A DNA stretch of 21,651 nt from Succinivibrionaceae bacterium UBA3769 (GTDB lineage Bacteria; Pseudomonadota; Gammaproteobacteria; Enterobacterales; Succinivibrionaceae), in NCBI GenBank assembly GCA_002372325.1, contig DFFT01000026.1:1-21651 (forward strand), read 5' to 3'. The notes under the pieces are model-generated. The model was not told where the DNA came from and did no database searches. It worked only from the letters and a program-made list of their open reading frames with translations. Shown here in pieces: positions 15,828-21,651 of the stretch (the first letter of the stretch is position 1; each line of letters starts with the position of its first letter). The translations under genes and the position numbers were made by a program.

Positions 15828-16392
15828 TTAAAAATCCAGATCCGCGGGCGGCAGGGAATCCTTTACCGTGAGGCTTTCAAGCTTCATATCCCGGGGAATT
15901 CCCTTCTCGTCTGCCACTCCGGCCTTAAGATCAATGGTATGCACCATCTCAAAGCTTTTCAGCCGGTAGGCGTCATTGTTTTCGTTAGACAGGTACGTCA
16001 GGTTCTTAATGCCGTGAAAGTTCCGGCCGGGGCGCCGTTCAGAGTTATGACAGTTCTGATTTCCAGGATATCGTCTTTTCTCCTGTTTATGGCAAGCTGC
16101 GCGTCAACAGAGATCTGAAGGCGGGATTTTGACTGCTCCGTCAGATTTGTGCTGTCCGGTATCAGAGGATGGATGCGATCCTGCGGCGCGACGTCGATAT
16201 CGTAAATGTTATGGTAGAGAATGTTGGGGATCCCGGTCTGCATCATGAAGGTGGATACAAAGCCCCGGAACTTTTCGGGAACGATCCTGCTGAAGGCCTC
16301 CGCCGCGCCGGCCTTGCGGTTGCTGTCTCCCTGGAATTTGTCGAGATCGGTGTCCCCGATTTTGATATTCGGCCCCAGGATATCTTGGAAAT
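15828..16392 (-). pseudogene. Truncated and frameshifted minus-strand gene, not recognised
   Basis: On the minus strand a frame runs from about 16392 with no start (FQDILGPNIKIGDTDLDKF... IPNILYHNIYDIDVAPQDRI... LEIRTVITLNGAPAG) to a TGA at 15998. The protein-like sequence continues in another frame from about 16025 (NFHGIKNLTYLSNENND, FEMVHTIDLKAGVADEKGIP, VKDSLPPADLDF) to a TAA at 15828-15830. Both parts look like genuine protein, so a one-base indel near 16015-16030 has broken the gene. Its 5' part is missing exactly where repeated end-like motifs begin (16401), suggesting the mobile DNA to the right interrupted or deleted it. No domain is recognised. Confidence 0.55.
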
Positions 16393-16400
16393 TACACCCC

Positions 16401-16437
16401 TAGGTGACTCCCTTCGCCGAAATTAGGTGACACCCTC
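16401..16437. repeat. Pair of TAGGTGAC-nCCCT repeats, possible element terminus
   Basis: TAGGTGACTCCCTT (16401-16414) and TAGGTGACACCCTC (16424-16437) are direct repeats 23 bp apart. They sit precisely where the minus-strand pseudogene stops being open. Repeated transposase-binding motifs at the termini are a feature of IS21 and related elements. Confidence 0.6.
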
Positions 16438-16483
16438 TTCCACACAATCTTGACAGTTTGTTCCGAAAATTCCTGATCCCCCC

Positions 16484-16519
16484 TTGCCCCCGCCCTGAGC
16501 ATGCTCAGGGCGGGGGCAA
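16484..16519. repeat. 36-bp perfect palindrome
   Basis: The left half (16484-16501, ttgcccccgccctgagca) and right half (16502-16519) are exact reverse complements with no central spacer. It is very GC-rich in the arms and could form a cruciform or a strong RNA hairpin on either strand. Confidence 0.9.
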
Positions 16520-16740
16520 AACGCCGAAAACCACCCCCAGGCACCGTCCTCAGGATCCAGTAAATCAGAAGCATGTTTGAGTTTTAACGAAGAATATCGG
16601 AGAAAATAGAGATCAGAGAAGGAAAAATGAAACAGTTCTGAGAAGGAGACTGCCCTAACTTTGACCGGTTCCGGCAATCTCCCCGTTCATAACTGCAATT
16701 GTTACACAGCGGGTTACGAACATGGCTATTATTGTAAAAC

Positions 16741-17934
16741 TTGAGAACACTAATGTCACCTGTGATGTCATCAAATCTTCCAAAACTTCCAAAAAAATCT
16801 TCCATAACTATGAAGTTCTCCCCGGAAAAACACGTAATTGCGAAGGTTAAAAAACTGCTCTTACAAGAAAATCCCGGCAGCAAGTGTCAGATGTGCGGAA
16901 GCTATATGCGAATAATCAAATCCACGGCAGCGCCTGGCGCTGTCATAAAGGCCAAAATAAAGCGCATTGCCGTTATCTTCCCGGAACCGAACAAAGACGG
17001 GCGCAGATATGAAGCGCATGCGCTGCTCCCTGATATTCTGCTCCCTAATTTCCAGTATTCAGTTCCAAATCTGGCTGTGCTCATTTACAGCGGCGAGATT
17101 ACCCGCAGCGCTGATGACGAAATTGTCTGCTCAGCTGAAGACAAGTCTGACGACGATGATGAGACCGGGCTCGGCGACAAGTATGAAGTATTCCTGACAT
17201 GCATCTGCTGGATGCTTGCGGCATCCGAAGAAATGATTGAAAAAGGCATCGACAGATTCAGCGAACGTCCCGACAATACCGAGGATGCAAGGCAGGCTGA
17301 CAGGAATATTCGCCGCATGACATCCGATAAGTACAAAATAATGGTTCTCAGCAATCTGGCGAGAAACATAAACGGTTATCTGCCTTATATCCCAAAACCC
17401 GAGGCGGATGAGGCCTCTGACTGTCCGGTAATTCCCGAAAACACTTCCGGCATGGAGGCAGTCGGCCTTCCGGAGTCTGAAGAGAGAGAGAAGAACGGTT
17501 ATTTCGCATCCGGCATGTTTAATCCCGACAAGCATCTCATGACTGAAAGCGCGCTTCGCATGCCGCTGACTGAATCCCTGGACGGCGGGACAGCAGGCTG
17601 GGAAATTCCCGGTTCCGCTGCGGATTCTGAGATAACCGGCGGCGAGGGGGTATTCAGCTCTGATTACAGGATTCGCATGATGGACGCCCGCCAGAAGGAC
17701 AAAGGGAAGCCGAAGGATGCTCCCGAATCCCCGGAACCTCAGACGAGAGGAATCTTTCGCTTTCTTTGCGACAGCCTCTTTCTCATCGGGACATACCCCG
17801 GAGAGCTGCTGAAATGCCTGATGCCGGCAACCGGCAGCGGAAAATGCTTTTACTCCCCGGGAGCCTTCCTGAGATGGCTTGCGGAAGCCGCTCAGGCTGC
17901 CGAAAACGCTGCGGCCAGGACCGTTCCCTCCTGA
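16741..17934 (+). CDS. Zinc-ribbon protein resembling DUF6431 (mobile-element associated), start uncertain
   Basis: A frame of 397 codons from TTG 16741, bounded upstream by a stop at 16735. Counted from there, C49-QM-C52-GS is a zinc-knuckle pair, and RRYEAHALLPDILLPNFQYS (89-107 region) closely resembles the HALLPDFLLP--RYS core of DUF6431-type proteins often met near transposase genes. The usual second Cys pair before HALLP is absent here. The rest (about 150-397) is acidic and low in recognisable features, ending with an Ala-rich helix. The start is unclear. In-frame ATGs lie at 16753, 16765 and 16810, none with a good ribosome site. A different frame opens at ATG 16722 with natural-looking sequence (MAIIVKLENTNVTCDVI...) and runs to 16850 across an A7 run at 16791-16797. 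The gene may therefore be frameshifted. DNA- or RNA-binding is inferred only from the zinc motif. Confidence 0.55.
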   Translation: MRTLMSPVMSSNLPKLPKKSSITMKFSPEKHVIAKVKKLLLQENPGSKCQMCGSYMRIIKSTAAPGAVIKAKIKRIAVIFPEPNKDGRRYEAHALLPDILLPNFQYSVPNLAVLIYSGEITRSADDEIVCSAEDKSDDDDETGLGDKYEVFLTCICWMLAASEEMIEKGIDRFSERPDNTEDARQADRNIRRMTSDKYKIMVLSNLARNINGYLPYIPKPEADEASDCPVIPENTSGMEAVGLPESEEREKNGYFASGMFNPDKHLMTESALRMPLTESLDGGTAGWEIPGSAADSEITGGEGVFSSDYRIRMMDARQKDKGKPKDAPESPEPQTRGIFRFLCDSLFLIGTYPGELLKCLMPATGSGKCFYSPGAFLRWLAEAAQAAENAAARTVPS

Positions 17935-18434
17935 TTATTATTGCAACACCGGTCACAAATTTAACAATTCAGGGACTGCCGTCCGGGCAGTTCCGGATGA
18001 TGCGTCTTTCCCCGAAACCCGCGGCATGATGAGGTCAGGATCTCGCAAAGGCGGCAATCATAAGGCTTTGATGCTGTTAAGGCATAAAAATACCGCTCTT
18101 TCTGACAATAACCCGCCGTCTTCGGAAAGCCTCCGAAAATCATTTCCTGCCGCAGTCCCTTGAATTGCAGCGGTTTACGGCGGTTTTTATCCTGCAAATC
18201 CCCTCCGGATCCCCCTCGAAAGCTTCCGTCCCGAAACCAGTTCAGCCGTTATATTACAAAGCTCGGATGGTCTGTCATAAGGCCCGGCGGCGGAAAAAAC
18301 GCCGCAATGCCCCGCAAATAAAGGGCCGGCAAAGAAAACCAACAAAACTTTGCGGGGGGTTCTTTATGACCGGATATTCTGAACGCGTGATGCGGTAAAA
18401 GCGCGTCAGTTTCAGCAATCAGAAAGAGGTCAGT
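17935..18434. other. Non-coding spacer between the zinc-ribbon gene and istA
   Basis: 500 bases without a supported gene. A 9-bp stem (ccccgcaaa, 18310-18318, with tttgcgggg, 18349-18357, 30-base loop) lies about 80 bases before istA. No clear terminal inverted repeat of an IS21 element was found by eye. Confidence 0.45.
18310..18357 (+). promoter_or_regulatory. Long-loop hairpin in the istA leader
   Basis: A perfect 9-bp stem encloses a 30-base A-rich loop. It could be a leader RNA structure, an element-end feature or chance; no T-tract follows. Confidence 0.3.
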
Positions 18435-20210
18435 ATGGGTCAGAAACAAGATTTTGACAAACGACATCTGGAGCCGGAAACGATCCGGCAGATTTTAAGG
18501 TATCACCGGATGTCCCACGGCAGGCAGACCATCGCCGGTGTTCTGGGCATTTCCGTAAATTCGGTCAGGACGGTAATTTCCAGGTTTGAGGTTCTGTATG
18601 GGGAGGCATTGCAAAGCTGCGGCACCCCGGACAGCGATTCTCCCGATGCGAAGAAGAACCCCGTGTCTCCTGCGGAGTATGCCGAAAGCATCGTCAAACA
18701 GAGCGACGAGCTTATCGACGCCATGTTCCATCCGAAGGCTCCCCTGAAAACAGTCCGGGCCGATGCCGTTATTGACGGCAGGTACTATCCGGATTTCAGG
18801 GCTCTTGCGGCCATTGCCGTTATTGAAAAGCGGCAGACCGTGAGTCAGGTTTACAGGTCCTATCTTGACGTCTGCCGGGAAAAGCAGGCCGATCCGCTGT
18901 CGCAGTCGTACTTCTACGAGTCCGTGAAGAAGGAAGTCGACAGCATCAACCGGAAGAACGATGACTATTACTTTATTCAGGATTTCAGGTACGGCGAGTA
19001 CGTCGAACTGGATTTCTCGGGAGATAAGTACCAGGTGCAGACCAGCAACATGACAGAGGTCTGCTGGATTATGGTATTTACCTTCCCGGCCAGCTACTAC
19101 ACCTTCGCCACCTTCGTAAGCGCACAGTCCACTGCTGAAAGCTGCCGGGGCATTGCCGAGTTCGTCAAATATCTGGGGAACCGCATGCCCCTCATCCTGA
19201 AGTGCGACAACTTCAAGGCCGCGATCACCAGCCACCGGGGATCGAGCATCGTTCTGAACGCGAGCTTCCAGAATTTTATGAGAGAGCTGGGACTGGCCAT
19301 CGAGGCGGCTCCGGTTCGAAAGCCGCAGCGCAAAAGCAGCGTGGAAGCCGCGGTCGGTCTTATACAGACAAGATGCGGCAAAGACCCGGACTTTTTAAAG
19401 GAGCTTCAGACTCTCAAAACCTTCGCCGATCACTGTCGCTTCCTGCAGAAGCAGGTTGATCTCAGAATCAACCAGGCTCCCTTCAGAAAAGACACCCAAA
19501 TGACCCGGGAAAATCTCTTCAATGCTTATGAAAGGCCCCGCCTGATGCCGGTTCTGAAAATTCCGGATTATGCCGAAATACTGAAAGAGATGAAAGTGCC
19601 CCCCAGTTACCACGTGCCGGTGAACGGCCATTTGTATTCCGTTCCCTATACCTGCATCGGAAGCTGCGCGGAGCCGCGATACACCCACGATGCCGTGATT
19701 ATTTACCTCGCCGGGACCGAGGTGGCCAGGCATGATCGCAAAGACGGAAAGCCGGGTGACAGCATCAGTTTAAGCCGATCCACAAAGCCGGAACACTGTC
19801 CGCCGGAACATCAGGCAATCATGAGAGACAACGAGCGGTTCTGTTCGGAGGAGGCGGTGTTAAAAATCGCCCGGGAACTGGACAAAGATCCGGGCGGCCT
19901 TTACGAGTTCTGCAAAAGGAAGTTCGAGTACCTGAAAAACGATCCGAGCATGACCCTCCGGAACACCATAGCCAGCTGCGCCGCCGTCATCAAACTTTAT
20001 GAAAACAACGCGCACCGCAATCTGGTGTCCCGGGCCTGTCAGGTCACGCTGTCGCAGTCGCAGCCGAGACTGTGGAACAAGGTCACGGTGGAACAGCATC
20101 TCCGGGAACTCAGATCCCAAAAATCCGACGGGGGCTCAGTAACCGGGGGCCTCTCAGTCAATTATCCGTCCGACAAGGACGCTTTTTTCAGCACAGGAAA
20201 ACAAGCATGA
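18435..20210 (+). CDS. istA: IS21-family transposase (IstA)
   Basis: A 591-residue DDE transposase that cuts and joins element ends. The N-terminal HTH (about 14-50, PETIRQILRYHRMSHGRQTI) is followed by a helical DNA-binding region. The RNase H-like core shows D193 in YVELDFSGDKY, D258 in LKCDNFKAAI and E304 in KSSVEAAVGLI, the expected IS21 D-D-E triad. A beta-barrel-like domain (YHVPVNGHLYSVPY) and a basic C-terminus follow. ATG 18435 has AGAGGT 4 bases upstream. The stop overlaps the istB start (ATGA at 20207-20210), so translation is coupled. The length is somewhat above the usual 390-520 residues. All catalytic residues are present and there is no internal stop, so it may be active. Confidence 0.92.
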   Translation: MGQKQDFDKRHLEPETIRQILRYHRMSHGRQTIAGVLGISVNSVRTVISRFEVLYGEALQSCGTPDSDSPDAKKNPVSPAEYAESIVKQSDELIDAMFHPKAPLKTVRADAVIDGRYYPDFRALAAIAVIEKRQTVSQVYRSYLDVCREKQADPLSQSYFYESVKKEVDSINRKNDDYYFIQDFRYGEYVELDFSGDKYQVQTSNMTEVCWIMVFTFPASYYTFATFVSAQSTAESCRGIAEFVKYLGNRMPLILKCDNFKAAITSHRGSSIVLNASFQNFMRELGLAIEAAPVRKPQRKSSVEAAVGLIQTRCGKDPDFLKELQTLKTFADHCRFLQKQVDLRINQAPFRKDTQMTRENLFNAYERPRLMPVLKIPDYAEILKEMKVPPSYHVPVNGHLYSVPYTCIGSCAEPRYTHDAVIIYLAGTEVARHDRKDGKPGDSISLSRSTKPEHCPPEHQAIMRDNERFCSEEAVLKIARELDKDPGGLYEFCKRKFEYLKNDPSMTLRNTIASCAAVIKLYENNAHRNLVSRACQVTLSQSQPRLWNKVTVEQHLRELRSQKSDGGSVTGGLSVNYPSDKDAFFSTGKQA

Positions 20211-21022
20211 GCAGCATCAGCAATGACATCAGAGACTATCTGCAGCCGCACATCCATGAGATGACGAATAAGCAGATCAGTCTTGTGGAATCCGCCTCCA
20301 AGTGCAGGCTTCCGGGCCTGGCCATGGCTCTTATTGATATGTTCAGTTCCCCGAACTCCTACACGGAAATGACGTTCGAGGATCGCATGGAGAAATGCCT
20401 TAACGGGCAGCTTGACGCCATATCCAAATCCAGGTTTGCGAGAATGTACCGGAACTCCGGACTGCCCCGTAAGGTTTATCTCAGTTCCATCAGGCCAAGA
20501 TCGGAAGCCGGAGTGACGCCGGATCTTCTGAGAAAGCTTACGGAGCTCAATTATCTGGAGGCCGGGGCGAACATCATATTCATGGGCCCGAACGGCGTCG
20601 GCAAAAGCACGCTGGCTATAGCGGCCGCGGTTCAGGCTATTACCCGGGGGCATTCGGTTCTGTATTACAGCATGAACCAATTCAGCATGATGCTGGAGTC
20701 AATGAATTCCGCGGATTACATAAAGCTGCTGAAGAAGATGAAGTCCGCGAAGCTTTGCATTCTGGACGACTGGGGCATGGCGCATCTGAGCGACATCATT
20801 ATTTTAAGGCTTGCGGAGCTGGCGGAAGCGAGGTACGGAACATGTTCCACCGTCTTTACCACGCAGCTTCAGCGGCATGCCCTCGGAAACATCGCGGAAA
20901 AGGAATCTCCGGCTCTTTCGTCGCTGAAGGACCGGCTGTTCCGGCCTTCGGACATTTACGTAACACTGTCCGGCGCCTCCCTGAGAGGAACCGCCGGCGA
21001 AATCATAGGAGAAAAGCAATGA
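20207..21022 (+). CDS. istB: IS21-family AAA+ helper ATPase (IstB)
   Basis: A 271-residue AAA+ ATPase of the IstB/DnaC type, which assembles on DNA and assists IstA in target capture. The Walker A motif is GPNGVGKST (127-135), where IstB more often has GPPGTGKTH. Walker B is LCILDDWGM (183-191). A sensor-1-like STVFTTQ and an arginine-finger-like SSLKDRLFRPSD follow. The N-terminal 100 residues (CRLPGLAMALIDMF) correspond to the IstB N-domain that contacts the transposase. The start at ATG 20207 overlaps the istA stop, and a longer frame upstream only overlaps istA. Its own stop overlaps the next ATG in the same way. Confidence 0.9.
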   Translation: MSSISNDIRDYLQPHIHEMTNKQISLVESASKCRLPGLAMALIDMFSSPNSYTEMTFEDRMEKCLNGQLDAISKSRFARMYRNSGLPRKVYLSSIRPRSEAGVTPDLLRKLTELNYLEAGANIIFMGPNGVGKSTLAIAAAVQAITRGHSVLYYSMNQFSMMLESMNSADYIKLLKKMKSAKLCILDDWGMAHLSDIIILRLAELAEARYGTCSTVFTTQLQRHALGNIAEKESPALSSLKDRLFRPSDIYVTLSGASLRGTAGEIIGEKQ

Positions 21023-21447
21023 CAGAAAACATCGGATACCTGAACCCGTCGCAGATCAGGGCTGTGTTTAACAAGGTTCTTGAAAACCAGGGAAACCTGA
21101 CTCCGGAGATAATCTCCGAACTGGCGGCTTATTACGAATGGGACACCTACACCGCTCTGAAATGTCTCTGCTGCTATATCAACTGCTGTCAGACCCTTGT
21201 AAGCGGCAGGGATCTGCAAGCCCTGTGCGAGGCCACAGCCGCGGCTGACTTCCTGAGGGAACAGATAAAGCAGACGGAGGACGATTTCCGGCAGAAATGC
21301 CATGAGTACATCGAACTCTCCGCGAATTACAGCAAGAGCGAGGAGAATCTTGCGAGGGCCAAATCCGAGTGCTCAAATCTAAAGAACTCGCTAAAGGCTC
21401 TGAAAAACAGAATCAGCGTTGAGCAAATGCTGTCATCTGTTCGCTGA
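21019..21447 (+). CDS. Third IS21-operon gene: small coiled-coil protein of unknown function
   Basis: A 142-residue protein whose ATG (21019-21021) overlaps the istB stop (ATGA), the same arrangement as istA-istB, so it belongs to the same translation unit. The N-terminal third (PSQIRAVFNKVLENQGNLTPE..AAYYEWDTYTAL) is helical, with a Cys-rich patch CLCCYINCC (49-57). Residues about 77-132 form a coiled coil with regular hydrophobic spacing. No catalytic motif, HTH or signal is seen. The Cys cluster could bind metal, but that is inference. Classical IS21 elements have only istA and istB, so this is an accessory protein: perhaps a transposition regulator, a target selector or passenger. Confidence 0.75.
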   Translation: MTENIGYLNPSQIRAVFNKVLENQGNLTPEIISELAAYYEWDTYTALKCLCCYINCCQTLVSGRDLQALCEATAAADFLREQIKQTEDDFRQKCHEYIELSANYSKSEENLARAKSECSNLKNSLKALKNRISVEQMLSSVR

Positions 21448-21489
21448 ACCTCTCCCGGGGGCTTTGCCAGTAGCTGTTTATCGGCTGGG

Positions 21490-21651
21490 CCTTGTTGTAT
21501 AAGGGCTGAAGCAAAATGGTACGGAATGGTACCGTACCAGAAGTACCAGTTTACCGGCCATACCTTGTTGCGCAAGGTCTGAAGCAAAATGGTACGGAAT
21601 GGTACCGTACCAGAAGTACCAGTTTACCGGCCATGCCTTGTTGCGCAAGGT
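21490..21651 (+). repeat. 73-bp tandem repeats, running off the right edge
   Basis: Unit 1 is 21490-21562, unit 2 is 21563-21635, and a third begins at 21636 and is cut after 16 bases. Units 1 and 2 differ only in the first 17 bases and the last base. Each contains an 8-bp inverted repeat (tggtacgg ... ccgtacca, 7-base loop), several GGTAC/GTACC words, and a small hairpin at the start (ccttg...caagg). The unit 1 version of the small hairpin (ccttg...taagg) still pairs through a G-U. There are no spacers, so it is not a CRISPR array. Confidence 0.9.

Larger units (their letters stand above)
16393..16740. other. Non-coding left flank of the mobile block
   Basis: 348 bases with no supported gene. 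It holds two copies of a TAGGTGAC motif, a 36-bp perfect palindrome, and then AT-rich sequence leading to the zinc-ribbon gene. Short frames here have no ribosome sites. Confidence 0.5.

Noticed and set aside
21490..21651. CRISPR array
   Set aside because: The 73-bp units are contiguous and nearly identical, with no variable spacers, and there are no cas genes next to them.
1..21651. tRNA or rRNA genes
   Set aside because: No cloverleaf-like segment with a GTTCnAnnC T-loop and no rRNA-like stretch was noticed by eye; a covariance-model scan was not possible.

Overview
The window looks like a chromosomal segment of a Gram-negative, probably gammaproteobacterial, gut or rumen-type bacterium. 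The evidence is an outer-membrane porin with a signal peptide and a terminal Phe, a lipoprotein, glutamine-dependent NAD synthetase, GlgX-type debranching enzyme and an E. coli-like HicB. Something like the Succinivibrionaceae would fit, but that placement is a guess from the general look of the proteins, not a measurement. Core genes are on the + strand, each with its own promoter or terminator. They are separated by accessory stretches holding gene remnants and mobile DNA.

Layout. 1-632: two tandem copies of the 3' end of an Rpn-type (PD-(D/E)XK transposase-like nuclease) gene, each followed by the same terminator hairpin. 977-4237: a 1086-residue protein that reads as a CARF-HEPN-CARF-HEPN fusion, a CRISPR-type cyclic-oligoadenylate-sensing RNase fused to a second copy of itself, with no cas10, other cas gene or CRISPR array in the window. 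4479-7557: nadE and a closely following lipoprotein gene. 8125-9201: porin with a long AT-rich leader. 9437-9844: a CPCC-type zinc-binding small protein. 10320-11400: an orphan HicB-like antitoxin on the minus strand, a possible RelE-like toxin remnant, and a three-unit 21-bp direct-repeat array. 11714-12481: remnant of an IS4/IS1634-type transposase. 12967-15060: glgX. 15284-15613: a small all-coiled-coil protein. 15828-16392: a broken, unrecognised minus-strand gene ending where mobile DNA begins.

16393 to the right edge looks like one mobile block: short repeated end-like motifs, a 36-bp perfect palindrome, a zinc-ribbon protein resembling DUF6431, then a tightly coupled istA-istB-ORF3 operon of the IS21 family with an unusual third coiled-coil gene, then 73-bp tandem repeats running off the window.

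The most interesting object is the fused CARF-HEPN protein. Each half carries the N-terminal strand motif, the DxT[HY] signature and an R-x4-H motif, so one chain could form by itself the composite ligand pocket and RNase site that Csm6/Csx1 proteins make by dimerising. Next in interest are the expanded IS21-like transposon and the stand-alone duplicated Rpn C-terminal domain, which could be a free-standing version of the intragenic antitoxin known for Rpn proteins.
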